Shown here in pieces: positions 8,333-16,655 of a stretch of DNA of 64,000 nt. The translations under genes and the position numbers were made by a program. The DNA lies in NCBI RefSeq assembly GCF_017302985.1, contig NZ_JAFIMU010000007.1, positions 1,488,001 to 1,552,000 of the forward strand. The letters run 5' to 3'. Under the pieces are notes generated by a model, which worked only from the letters and a program-made list of their open reading frames with translations, did no database searches and was not told the DNA's origin. Origin of the DNA: Corallococcus macrosporus. GTDB lineage: Bacteria; Myxococcota; Myxococcia; Myxococcales; Myxococcaceae. Positions within the stretch are counted from its first letter, which is position 1, and each line of letters starts with the position of its first letter.

Positions 8333-10459
8333 CTACTGCACCGTGAAGGTCGCGGCGCAGCCGTTCCACACGTACCAACTGGACCAGTCCCCGGTGGAGA
8401 CACCGGTCGCCAGGCAGTAGCCGCCAGGGGCCAGCGTCGTCGGGACCGCGTAGTCCACCTGGAACGTGCGCGTCTGGCCCTGCGTGAACGCCTGGTTGGC
8501 CAGGGGGTTGCTGGCGACCGTGGTCGTGCCCGCCAGATTGCGCACGTCCAGCTTCACGTTCACGCCGCTCGCCGCGCCCGCCGCCTGGAAGGTGCTGGTG
8601 AGCCGCACCGTGCCGCCCCGCGCTACCGTCGTGGGTGACGTGGACGCGGACACGAGCGTGAAGCCCACCTGCGGCACTGGCGCGTTGGACACCGTGAACG
8701 ACGCCGCGCAGTTGTCCCAGTAGAGCCAGGTCGCCCAGGTGGCATCCGCCACGCCCGACGTCAGGCAGTACGTCCCGTTGGCCAGGGTGGACGGAACCGC
8801 GTAGGCCATCGTGTAGGTCTTCAGCTCGCCCTGCGCGAACGCCTGGTTCGCGAACGGCACACCGGCCAGGTAGGTGCCCGCCGCATCCCGCACGTTGAGC
8901 TTCACGTTGCGGCCCGACGCCGCGCCCGCCGCATGGATGGACACCGACAGGTTCACCGTCTGCCCCGGCGCCACGGTGGAGGGCGACGCCGACGCGGACT
9001 GCGTGGCGTAGGCCTCGTTCACCGGCGGCGGCGTGCCGCCCGGCAGCGGGAAGTTGCGCGTGGTGTCGTCCAGCACCAGCACCCAGTCATTCCCTGCCCC
9101 GCTGCCAGGTGGCGTGAACTGCCGCGTGCCCGTGTTGGCGAAGGTGCCCGACACGCTCGCCGCGCCCGTGCGCGGGTTGTACCAGGTGGCGCGCACCGTC
9201 CCGCCGGTGAGCCGGCCCATGTTCACCGTGAAGGCCAGCCCGGACGCGCTGTAGACGAAGGCGTAGGCGCCGCTCGAGGAGCGCGTGGCCTGGATGCGCT
9301 GCGTGCCCGTCCCCGCGCTGGAGGCCAGCAGGGCCTGGTCCGGCGTGCGCTCCAGCATGGGCCGCGACTCGATGAGCCGGCGCAGGTGGCGCATCTGCCC
9401 CGCGCCCGCGTGGTTGAGCGCGTCGTACCAGTAGCTCAGCGGGCTGAACTGCGGCGAGCGGCCCGGCGCGTACATCTGCCAGACGGCGTTGTGCCCATAG
9501 GTGTGACCGAGCGCGCCCGCGAACACGCTCCAGTACGCGTACTTGCGCACCTCGTAGTCGTTGGAGAAACCGTTGGCGGCGTTGAAGCAGATAGGGAACT
9601 GTTCGTAGAGCGGCTCGCCATCCAGCGACGGCTTCGCGGGCGACAGGGCGTAATCGCTGGCCATGCGGTTGTAGACGTCCGTGTCCGTGCAGTGGCCGTT
9701 CTGCTGCATGTTGAAGTCCAGCCACGCCTCGTTGTGGAACCAGGTGGAGGACCTGGCGCCGCCCTTCGGGTGGAAGGTCATCAGCACCTGGCTGTAGTCC
9801 TCCGAACCCGACGCGCCGATGGCGATGCCCTTGGCCAGCGCGCGCCAGACGGACTCGTAGCCCGCGGGGCTCACGTCACCGCCGAGCACCCAGATGATGG
9901 AGCGGCCCGCGTACCGGCTGCCCAGGAACTGGCCATACGCCTGCGCGTTGGACAGCGTGAGATAGCCGTCCTGCACGAGCGTGCCCCACAGGGGCAGCAG
10001 CGCCACGTAGAGGCCGCGCGCCTCCGCCTGGTCGACGACGGAGTCGACGTGGTCCCAGAAGTCGTACTGGGTGGCATTGGCCGGGTCGCTGCCCGGCGTC
10101 ACCGCGGGCGTCGTGAAGTTGTTGTTGAGGAAGGGCACGTCGCCCTGCGCGTTGGAGTACAGGCCGGTGAGCGGCCCCAGCACCACGGCCTGCACGACGG
10201 TGAAGCCCTGGTCCGCGCGGTTCTGGAGGTACGTCGCCGCCTGGTCGCGGTTGAGGTACGGGATGAGCTGCCAGGCCGTGTCCGCCATCCAGAAGAACGG
10301 CGTGCCGTCCGCCTTCACCAGGAAGCGGCCGTTGCTGCTCACGCGCAGCTTCGACAGGGTCAGGGGCGAGGACACGGTGACGGGAGCGGCCACCACGGGC
10401 TCCGGCCCGCACGCCGACAGGAGGGACAGGCACAGCAAGGACATCCAGGCGCGTCTCAC
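8333..10459 (-). CDS. Secreted DUF4038 glycoside-hydrolase-like lipoprotein with two C-terminal modules
   Basis: Starting from GTG at 10459 (AAGGA eight bases upstream), the 708-residue product opens with a short lipoprotein signal ending in LLSAC. Next comes a DUF4038-type (beta/alpha)8 hydrolase domain (about residues 35-360; FFWMADTAWQL, WVLGGDVSP, DGEPLYE). A putative collagen-binding-2 type domain follows to about residue 480. The last 200 residues are two related roughly 100-residue beta modules, each with Cys near its end (YCLTSGV, YCLATGV) and an N-terminal TVAPG/TVARG phrase. It is likely anchored or released at the cell surface to cut plant or bacterial polysaccharide; the substrate is unknown. 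Confidence 0.8.
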   Translation of the reverse strand: MRRAWMSLLCLSLLSACGPEPVVAAPVTVSSPLTLSKLRVSSNGRFLVKADGTPFFWMADTAWQLIPYLNRDQAATYLQNRADQGFTVVQAVVLGPLTGLYSNAQGDVPFLNNNFTTPAVTPGSDPANATQYDFWDHVDSVVDQAEARGLYVALLPLWGTLVQDGYLTLSNAQAYGQFLGSRYAGRSIIWVLGGDVSPAGYESVWRALAKGIAIGASGSEDYSQVLMTFHPKGGARSSTWFHNEAWLDFNMQQNGHCTDTDVYNRMASDYALSPAKPSLDGEPLYEQFPICFNAANGFSNDYEVRKYAYWSVFAGALGHTYGHNAVWQMYAPGRSPQFSPLSYWYDALNHAGAGQMRHLRRLIESRPMLERTPDQALLASSAGTGTQRIQATRSSSGAYAFVYSASGLAFTVNMGRLTGGTVRATWYNPRTGAASVSGTFANTGTRQFTPPGSGAGNDWVLVLDDTTRNFPLPGGTPPPVNEAYATQSASASPSTVAPGQTVNLSVSIHAAGAASGRNVKLNVRDAAGTYLAGVPFANQAFAQGELKTYTMAYAVPSTLANGTYCLTSGVADATWATWLYWDNCAASFTVSNAPVPQVGFTLVSASTSPTTVARGGTVRLTSTFQAAGAASGVNVKLDVRNLAGTTTVASNPLANQAFTQGQTRTFQVDYAVPTTLAPGGYCLATGVSTGDWSSWYVWNGCAATFTVQ

Positions 10460-10524
10460 GATGAGGTTCCTTGGAAGAAGGGGGAGCCGCGCGCCATAAC
10501 ACAGGCAGCAAGAAGGGAACTCCG

Positions 10525-10879
10525 ATGAGCACGCCAGACGAAGCGCGTCGCGCGCTGGAGGCGCGAGCGGCCGACATCTCCGGCAGCCATGATTGGTGGC
10601 CCTGCCGCCGTGGCTGTGATCACTTCCCGAGTCGAAGCGCTGGCCCGGCAGGAGGCCTGCCGCGTCTATGCGCACCGGCCGCTGGCGTGCCGTTCGTATG
10701 GCTTCGCCGCCGCGCGCGATGGCGGCCTCTTCTGCCACTTCATCCTGGAGCTGGTGGGCCAGCACGGCGACGCGGACATCGTCTGGGCCAACCAGGACGC
10801 GCTGGAGGATGCGGTGGCGCGGCTGAGCGGCCCCACGCGCCCATTGCCCGAGTGGTTCACGCTCCCGGACTACACCTGA
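10525..10879 (+). pseudogene. YkgJ-type cysteine-cluster protein, internally deleted and frameshifted
   Basis: The first frame starts at ATG 10525 (AAGGG upstream) and encodes an N-terminus ending in WWPCRRGCDH, the first cysteine cluster of YkgJ-like proteins. From about 10615 the homologous reading moves to the next frame: SRVEALARQ, then CRVYAHRPLACRSYGF, the second cluster. It runs to 10879. The intervening part, which in this family carries the CC pair and a helical segment, is missing. The gene therefore seems to have lost an internal segment plus the frame. An alternative is a shortened 96-residue product from 10589, but that start has no ribosome site. Confidence 0.6.
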
Positions 10880-10976
10880 AAGCCTGGAAATCGTCAGCGC
10901 CCTGGCATATCCTCTCACGCGCCTGGAAACGCCTGGAGCGCCCAGGACAACCATTCATCCCGCAGGGGGAATCCAC

Positions 10977-11357
10977 ATGAAGAAGATGGGAATGATGTTC
11001 GGTCTGTGCCTCGCCATGGGTCTGTCCACCGCCAGCTTCGCCGGCAGCAAGGGCGGCTTTCCCGTCACCGTTGATACCGTGGGCCGCTTCTTCAGCGGGA
11101 GCATGGGGACGGCCCGCAACAGCACGGACAGCAATCAGAACCTGTATTGCTATACCAACTCGTCTGGCTACGGCGTGTGCTTCGCGACGGACTCGATTGG
11201 CACCAACGCGAGCTGTTACACCACCAATGCCAACCTGGTCTCGGTGATCCGCTCACTGAACTCGGATTCGTACCTGCAGGTCGCCTACGACAACACGGGC
11301 GCCTGCACCAGCATCATGGTGGGCACCGGTTCCCACCACGACCCCAAGCAGCCCTGA
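10977..11357 (+). CDS. Small secreted protein of unknown function
   Basis: A 126-residue protein with a clear Sec signal peptide (MKKMGMMFGLCLAMGLSTASFA, 22 residues, likely cut after SFA). The mature part of about 104 residues is rich in Ser, Thr and Asn and contains four cysteines that could form two disulfides. A GGGGG ribosome site lies seven bases before ATG. Base composition is visibly less GC-rich than neighbours. I do not recognise the family; export to periplasm or medium is the only supported statement. Confidence 0.7.
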   Translation: MKKMGMMFGLCLAMGLSTASFAGSKGGFPVTVDTVGRFFSGSMGTARNSTDSNQNLYCYTNSSGYGVCFATDSIGTNASCYTTNANLVSVIRSLNSDSYLQVAYDNTGACTSIMVGTGSHHDPKQP

Positions 11358-11386
11358 GCGTCGTTCGTTAGAGGCAGCCCCGCGCC

Positions 11387-11944
11387 ATGTCTTCCTTCAG
11401 CCGCACGCTCGTCGTGCTCAACCTGATGTTCTTCGGCGCGGGGCTCGCCCTGTTCGTGCAGGGCCAGCGCGCCTCCGCCAGCTCCCAGGACCTGGAGGCC
11501 CGGCTGGAGCGGATGGAGGAGCGCCTCGACCAGTTGCTCGCGCAGCGCCAGGGCCCCGTGGCCGCGCTGCCCGGCGCACCGGCCCGGGCGCCCGAGCTGC
11601 CGGCGGACCTGGACGCGCGCCTGGAGCAGGCCGTGACCCGCGCGTTGCAGGCGCAGGCGGCGCAGGTGGCCCCGCAGGGGCCCGGGCCCCAGGACGACGG
11701 CCGGCCGCCCCAGGAGCCGCCGGTGCCGGAGGCGCAGAACGCCGCGGCGTGGGCGCACACCACCGACGTGGTGGACCGGGCCCTCTCCGCCCGCCGGTGG
11801 GGTGAGGCCCAGGCGCGCGAGCTGTCCGCGTCCGCGCCCTCCCTCACGATGCAGCAGCGCGAGGACCTGCTGCGCCGGCTCATCATGGCCATCAACCAGG
11901 GCCAGCTGAAGGTGGAGACGCGCGGGCCGCTCTTCGCGTTCTAG
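11387..11944 (+). CDS. Membrane-anchored coiled-coil protein of unknown function
   Basis: The 185-residue product has one N-terminal hydrophobic helix (residues 8-24) and then a heptad-like helix (DLEARLERMEERLDQLL). A Pro/Ala-rich linker follows, and then an alpha-helical C-terminal part from about residue 125 to the end. The single helix probably anchors it in the inner membrane with the rest outside. It follows the small secreted protein by 29 bases, and the nearest GAGG is 13 bases from ATG, so translation may be weak or coupled. No family is recognised. Confidence 0.65.
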   Translation: MSSFSRTLVVLNLMFFGAGLALFVQGQRASASSQDLEARLERMEERLDQLLAQRQGPVAALPGAPARAPELPADLDARLEQAVTRALQAQAAQVAPQGPGPQDDGRPPQEPPVPEAQNAAAWAHTTDVVDRALSARRWGEAQARELSASAPSLTMQQREDLLRRLIMAINQGQLKVETRGPLFAF

Positions 11945-11957
11945 GCGGTCGCGGCGG

Positions 11958-12443
11958 CTACCGCGCCTCCGCCGCCCGCTTCAGCTCCGCGATGTCCAGC
12001 TTCACCATCTTCAGCATCGCGCGCATGACGCGGTCCCGCTTCGCCTCGTCCGGGTCCTGCATCACCTGCTGCATGTAGGTGGGGACGATCTGCCAGGACA
12101 ACCCGAAGCGGTCCTTGAGCCAGCCGCACTGCACGGGCTTGCCTCCGCCCGCGAGGAGCTTGTCCCAGTACGCATCCAGCTCCTCCTGCGTGTCGCAGTC
12201 CACGCTCAGTGACACGGCGTCCGTGAAGGGAAGGCCGGGTCCGCCATTGAGCGCGATGAAGCGCTGTCCCGCGAGCTCGAAGTCGATGGTCAGCACCGTG
12301 CCCTTGGGCGCGGGGCCCGCGTCCGTGTACCGGCTGACGCTCAGGATCCTCGAGTCCTTGAAGACAGACGTGTAGAGGGCGACGGCCTCCTCCGCGTTGA
12401 AGTTGCACCACAGGCAGGTGACGATCTTCTGGGGACCGGACAT
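11958..12443 (-). CDS. VOC-superfamily protein (PhnB / 3-demethylubiquinone methyltransferase-like fold)
   Basis: A 161-residue glyoxalase/bleomycin-resistance-fold protein. IVTCLWCNFNAEEAVALY at the start and DFELAGQRFIALNGGP near residue 60 match the PhnB-like branch of the VOC superfamily. The start is ATG at 12443, chosen because AGGAGG sits seven bases upstream; a longer frame exists but has no such site. Members are often annotated as methyltransferases but usually have no proven activity, so only the fold is asserted. Confidence 0.85.
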   Translation of the reverse strand: MSGPQKIVTCLWCNFNAEEAVALYTSVFKDSRILSVSRYTDAGPAPKGTVLTIDFELAGQRFIALNGGPGLPFTDAVSLSVDCDTQEELDAYWDKLLAGGGKPVQCGWLKDRFGLSWQIVPTYMQQVMQDPDEAKRDRVMRAMLKMVKLDIAELKRAAEAR

Positions 12444-12514
12444 GGGGACTCCTCCTGGGGCTACGGTGTACGCCGTGCCGGCCCCGGGCAGTAGCACGAA
12501 GCCAGGCCGCCCGT

Positions 12515-13641
12515 TCAGGGAGCGGGCTGCGTGGGGACCTTCAGCTCCCCGGAGACGATGCGCGCCCGGAGCGCGTCCACGGTGCGCAGCGCGTCCTGCT
12601 TGCCGGGGAAGTCCAGCCGCACGGGCGCCAGCCCCATGCCCCCTCCTTCAAACCCAGCGAGACGTTGCCGCCCTGGAGGCGCCCCTGGCGCTGCTCGCGG
12701 ATGGCCTCGTAGACGACCAGGTCCACGTGCTTCACCACGGCGGACAGCACCGCCTTGGGCGCCAGGTGGGACGGGTCGGTGTCCACGCCAATGACATACA
12801 CGGCCTTGCCCGCGTCGCTCGCCTCCTTCACCGCCTGGATGGCGCCCAAGCCGTCCACGCCGGCCGCCGCGAAGAGGACGTCCGTGTTCTTGAGCAGCAG
12901 GTCCTGCCCCACCTGCTTGCCCAGGGCGAAGTCCGTGAAGCTGCCGGTGTAGTTGACCAGCACCGTGGCGTTCGGGTTCGTCGCGGCCACGCCCGCCCGG
13001 AAGCCCGCCTCGTAGCGCTGCACCAGGGGAATCTTCATCCCGCCGACCATGCCCACCCGGCCCGTCCGGGTGGCCAGTCCGGCCAGGGCGCCCGCGAGGA
13101 AGCAGCCCTCCTCCTCGCGGAACACCACCGTGCGCACGTTGGGCAGCGTGATGACCTTGCCCTGCGCGTCCAGCAGCGGGCTGTCCACCAGCAGGAAGGG
13201 CAGCGACGGGTTGCGCCGCGCCACCGTCTCCACGGCGTTCTCCAGCATGAAGCCCACGCCCATGGCCATGGACACGTGCTGGTCCGCGAGCAATTGGAGG
13301 TTCGGCTCGTAGTCCTCCGCCACGCGGCTCTGGAGGACCACCGGCGTGATGCCCAGCGGGGCCAGCTCCTGCGCGCGCGAGGCGATGTCCGGGGCCATCG
13401 AGGCCTGCCGCTCCTGCGCGGAGGCCTCCTGGTAGCCGGCCTTCTCGTACTTCATCCCCGCGGACCACAGCTCCAGCCCGCGCAGGGCGGAGTCGTTGAA
13501 CGCGTGGTCGCCCCGGCCTCCCAATCCCAGCACCAGGCCGATGGTGGGCCTGGGAGGCGCGGCCGGCGCCTCCTTCTTGCAGCCGGTGGCGGCGGCCAGC
13601 AGACACAGCGCGAAGGAGACGATTCGACGGTGTGGGCTCAT
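12515..13641 (-). pseudogene. BMP-family (Med/PnrA-like) substrate-binding lipoprotein, frameshifted near its end
   Basis: The first roughly 335 residues form a lipoprotein (signal ending AAATGC) with the BMP/PnrA periplasmic-binding fold: GLVLGLGGRGDHAFNDSA, then GFMLENA, REEEGCFLAGALAG, GMVGGMKIPLVQRYEAGF and VDTDPSHLAPK. This family binds nucleosides or purines for an ABC importer. Near 12639-12643 the homologous reading passes to another frame, which continues GMGLAPVRLDFPGK to a stop at 12515. A C5 run (G5 on the coding strand) lies exactly at the switch; one more base would restore the frame. This is either a real mutation or a sequence error. No importer genes are adjacent. Confidence 0.8.
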
Positions 13642-13683
13642 CACACCGCCCTGTGTATCACGCCCGGCGAAGGCTCCCGCCGC

Positions 13684-13916
13684 TCACAGCCGCGTCAGCG
13701 TCGCGGGCCCGTGGCCCTGGTCGCGCAGGAACTCCAGGTTCTCCAGCAGCGCGTCGAACAGGTCACGGCCGGTGCTGGTGACGAAGTAGTTCGCCAACGA
13801 GGTGATGTCGGGCGAGAGGTTGTCGCCCCAGGACGGCCGGGCGTCGCGGTCCCGATGTCCCAGACCACCTGTCCCGGCTCCGTGGCGACATTGTCGATCA
13901 TCAGCGCGATGCCCAT
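13684..13916 (-). pseudogene. SMI1/KNR4 (SUKH)-like C-terminal remnant, frameshifted
   Basis: On the minus strand MGIALMIDNV and GQVVWDIG are followed, in the other frame, by a stretch reading SWGDNLSPDITSLANYF and ending in a TGA at 13684. The two parts join smoothly if one base is added in the CCC run at 13851-13853. The pattern (GQV-W-D-G, then LANYF and a helix DLFDALLENL) resembles the end of SUKH-superfamily proteins, which often act as immunity proteins. The N-terminal half is absent because the divergent amidase begins here. The family call is tentative; that the segment is a decayed gene is better supported. This fills the only gap longer than 300 bases. Confidence 0.4.
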
Positions 13917-13951
13917 GGAATCAACGCCAGCCCTTATCACAGGCGGCACGC

Positions 13952-13957
13952 TAGGCT
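13952..13957 (+). promoter_or_regulatory. Candidate -10 (TAGGCT) for a leaderless amidase transcript
   Basis: TAGGCT fits TANNNT and ends eight bases before ATG 13966, where no Shine-Dalgarno is seen. A convincing -35 is missing, so this rests on spacing and on its likeness to the sites at 28966 and 63160. Confidence 0.3.
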
Positions 13958-13965
13958 TGCGTCCC

Positions 13966-15642
13966 ATGACCTACCGACGCGCTCCGGTGAAGGCTCCGCG
14001 ACTCTCTGGCATGCCCCTCAAGGCCATGGTGAACACGCTGGAGCGGGGCGGCGTGGGCCCGGCGCTGCTGGAGAAGTTGATGCGCGACAGCGGCATCGAG
14101 CAGTGGCGCGAGCTGTCCGCGGGCGATGCCCCGCCCATCCAGTACCCGCTGCCCCACGGAGCGCCTCCCGCCGAATCACAGACACCGGTGGAACAGGCCG
14201 CGCGCGCCGTCGCGGCGTCGCCCGTGGAGCCGAAGCGGGAGACGGTCGCGGCGTTCGCTCGGGCCTACCGCGACGGGAGCGCGGATCCGGTGGCCGTGGC
14301 CCGCCGGGCCCACGAAGCCATCGAGCGGCTGGATGGCGGCGCGGACCGATTGGGCCTCTTCATCGCTCGCAAGCCGGAGGAGGTCCTTCAGGCGGCGGAG
14401 GCGTCCTCGGCGCGGCTGCGCGCGGGGGCGCCCTTGAGCGTGCTCGACGGCGTGCCCGTCGTCATCAAGGACGAGCTGGACCTGGCGGGCTTCCCCACGA
14501 CGCTGGGCACCACGTTCCGCACCGAGCCCGCGCGGACCGACTCCACCGTCGCGGCGCGCTTGAAGGCCGCGGGCGCCGTCATCCTGGGCAAGGCCAACAT
14601 GCATGAAATTGGCATCAACCCCATCGGGTTGAACCCGCACCACGGCGCCGCGCGCAACCCGTGGAACCGGGGCCACATCACCGGCGGCAGCTCCAGCGGC
14701 TCCGGCGCCGTGGTGGCGGCGGGCCTGTGTCCGGCGAGCATCGGCGCGGACGGCGGCGGCTCCATCCGCATCCCCGCCGCGCTGTGCGGCGTCGTCGGGC
14801 TCAAGGCCACCTGGGGCCGCATCCCGGAGACGGGCGTGCCGCCGCTGTGCTGGAACGTGGCGCACGTGGGCCCCCTGGGCCTCACCGTGGATGACGTCGC
14901 GGCGGTGTATGCGATTGTCGCGGGGACGGACGGACTCGACGTCGCCTCCCGGCAGCAGCCGCCACATCACCTGTCAGGCTACGAGGACGGCACGCTCCAG
15001 GGCGTCCGGCTGGGCCTCTGCACGCCGTACTTCGAGGACGCGGATCCGGACGTGGTGGCGCGCTGCCGCGAGGCCGTGCGCGCCCTCACCGACGCGGGCG
15101 CCACGGTGGTGGAGCTCCCCGCGCCGGACCTCAACACGATTCTCTGGACGCACAGCTGCATCATCCTGAGCGAGATGGCGGAGGCGATGCTACCGCAGGT
15201 GAAGGCCCGCGCGTCGGTGTTCGGGCTCGACTCGCGCACCAACCTGGCGCTGGGGCGTCACTTCCGCGCCACGGACCTCATCCATGCGCTGCGGCACCGG
15301 CACCGGCTGACGCGGGAGCTGCTGTCGCTCATGGCGGACGTGGACGTCATCGTCACGCCGACGACGGCCAGCACCGCTCCCGCCATCCCCGAAGCGGCGC
15401 TCCCGGCGGGCGAGTCCAACCTGCCGGTGGTGGACGCGCTCATGCGCTTCATCCGCCTGGCGAACCTCACCGGCTGCCCTGCCCTCTCCGTCCCCGCGGG
15501 CTTCGACCGCGCGGGCCTGCCCGTGGGCGTGCACCTCATGGGGCGGCCCTACGAGGAGCACCTGCTCTTTCGCCTGGGGCGCGTGGTGGAGCGGGCGGCG
15601 GAGCGCCGCACGCCGGGCCTCCACGTCAACCTTCTGCCCTGA
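13966..15642 (+). CDS. Amidase-signature enzyme
   Basis: A 558-residue amidase. The signature Ser-cisSer-Lys triad is visible: Lys in VVIKDELDL (about residue 168), the Gly/Ser-rich GGSSSGSGAVVAAG (about 242-255) with the cis-Ser, and the nucleophile in GADGGGSIRIPAA (about 262-274). It hydrolyses an amide bond; GatA, fatty-acid-amide hydrolase and acetamidase-like members share this core. About 85 residues precede the usual domain start. The C-terminal FxRAGLPVGVHLMG phrase is standard. No gatB or gatC is nearby, so a tRNA amidotransferase role is unlikely. Confidence 0.85.
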   Translation: MTYRRAPVKAPRLSGMPLKAMVNTLERGGVGPALLEKLMRDSGIEQWRELSAGDAPPIQYPLPHGAPPAESQTPVEQAARAVAASPVEPKRETVAAFARAYRDGSADPVAVARRAHEAIERLDGGADRLGLFIARKPEEVLQAAEASSARLRAGAPLSVLDGVPVVIKDELDLAGFPTTLGTTFRTEPARTDSTVAARLKAAGAVILGKANMHEIGINPIGLNPHHGAARNPWNRGHITGGSSSGSGAVVAAGLCPASIGADGGGSIRIPAALCGVVGLKATWGRIPETGVPPLCWNVAHVGPLGLTVDDVAAVYAIVAGTDGLDVASRQQPPHHLSGYEDGTLQGVRLGLCTPYFEDADPDVVARCREAVRALTDAGATVVELPAPDLNTILWTHSCIILSEMAEAMLPQVKARASVFGLDSRTNLALGRHFRATDLIHALRHRHRLTRELLSLMADVDVIVTPTTASTAPAIPEAALPAGESNLPVVDALMRFIRLANLTGCPALSVPAGFDRAGLPVGVHLMGRPYEEHLLFRLGRVVERAAERRTPGLHVNLLP

Positions 15643-15653
15643 GGGACGCGCCG

Positions 15654-16064
15654 TCAGCGCGCGTCGAACCACGTGATGCCGTAGTCCAGACACAGCTCCT
15701 CGCCGGGCTGGATGTCACGCAGCGCCACGGCGGCGCCGGTGTCCGGCACCGGCCCGTCGATGAGCTCCACGTTCGGCGTCTTCGAGTGGTTGTAGAGCGC
15801 CAGCATGCCCCACGCGTACGCCTTCCCCCGCCCGGGCTCCGTGCCCCAGGTGAAGACGTGGTGGTGCGCCTGGCAGTCGCGGTGGTCCACCGGCTTCAGG
15901 TCGCTCGCGGGGAAGCGGCTGATGGGCGCCCACTCCACGAGCGTCCCCTTCGGCAGGAACCGGCGCGCGAAGACGCCTCGTCCCTTTCCGGCAACGAGGC
16001 GCCATTCAACATTGGGATGGAACTGGTTCTCGGAGATCAGGCGATCGAGTTCGGGATTGTTCAT
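15654..16064 (-). CDS. SET-domain protein (protein-lysine methyltransferase-like)
   Basis: The 136-residue protein is almost only a SET domain. It has GKGRGVFARRFLPKGTLVEW at the start, the hallmark YNHSKTPNVEL near residue 92, and GEELCLDYG near 127, which supply the SAM pocket and the active-site Tyr. Such domains transfer methyl groups from SAM to lysine side chains. No post-SET cysteines are present. ATG at 16064 has GGAGG eight bases upstream. Bacterial stand-alone SET genes are uncommon and usually thought to come from eukaryotes; the target is unknown. Confidence 0.8.
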   Translation of the reverse strand: MNNPELDRLISENQFHPNVEWRLVAGKGRGVFARRFLPKGTLVEWAPISRFPASDLKPVDHRDCQAHHHVFTWGTEPGRGKAYAWGMLALYNHSKTPNVELIDGPVPDTGAAVALRDIQPGEELCLDYGITWFDAR

Positions 16065-16118
16065 GATGAGCCCCTCCCGTGGGGAGGGGGCCTGCCCGAA
16101 CTTAAGCACGCCCCGGAT

Positions 16119-16520
16119 TTACGGGGAGGCGGGCGCCTGCTCCACGTCCCGCACGCGGTTGGGACGGCGCTCGGGGACGGGCGCGACGCCGCCCAGCCAG
16201 CTCCAGTCCTCACCGTTCCACAGCTGCTCGCACCAGCGCAGGTCCGTGGCCAGCTCCCGCGCCTTGGCGCCGTGAGGGACGAGCGCCCAGCCCATGCGGG
16301 ACTGCTTGCACTCCCCGCTCTTGAACCGCAACAACCGGCGGTGCGTCTGGGCCTCGGCCCGCTCCGCGTCCCACAGCGCCTGGTTCTTCAGGCCGTCGCC
16401 CTGGGCGTCCACGCCGTTCCAATCACACCAGGCCAGCACGTCCTTCAGTCGGACCAGCTTCGATCCCCGAGAGAGTTCCGTCACGGCCGCGACGAGAAGG
16501 TCGGGGGTGATGACACGCAT
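16119..16520 (-). CDS. Hypothetical protein, 133 residues
   Basis: A small soluble protein with no signal or membrane helix and several Trp and Cys residues (WCDW near 31-34, WCEQLWNGEDWSWLG near 97-111). Good ribosome site GGAGG eight bases upstream of ATG 16520. No family recognised. It sits between the SET gene and the NTF2-like gene on the same strand with gaps of 54 and 135 bases. Confidence 0.6.
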   Translation of the reverse strand: MRVITPDLLVAAVTELSRGSKLVRLKDVLAWCDWNGVDAQGDGLKNQALWDAERAEAQTHRRLLRFKSGECKQSRMGWALVPHGAKARELATDLRWCEQLWNGEDWSWLGGVAPVPERRPNRVRDVEQAPASP

Positions 16521-16554
16521 GGGTGGGGCCTCCGGTGCAGAGCGGCGAAGGACA

Positions 16555-16597
16555 CCAACCTACAGCGTAGGAATTGGCGGAGGGCCTTATCTCCGCC
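16555..16597 (-). terminator. Two adjacent hairpins after the NTF2-like gene
   Basis: GGCGGAG at 16576-16582 pairs with CTCCGCC at 16591-16597 (8-base loop). Just beyond it, CCTAC-AGC-GTAGG forms a second small hairpin flanked by CCAA and TTGG. They lie downstream of the NTF2-like gene and upstream of the 133-residue orphan on the minus strand, so they could end the former or regulate the latter. Confidence 0.4.
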
Positions 16598-16655
16598 ATG
16601 CGTTTGTCATGGTTCTGTCATGAAGCGCGGCCATGACGCGTGCTGGCAATCGTGC

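Noticed and set aside
12397-13965. Plus-strand extension of the amidase frame to 12397
   Set aside because: It lies opposite the BMP gene and is low-complexity; the amidase domain and a plausible start are at 13966.
13966-15642. GatA subunit of tRNA amidotransferase
   Set aside because: No gatB or gatC nearby, and an unusual N-terminal extension.
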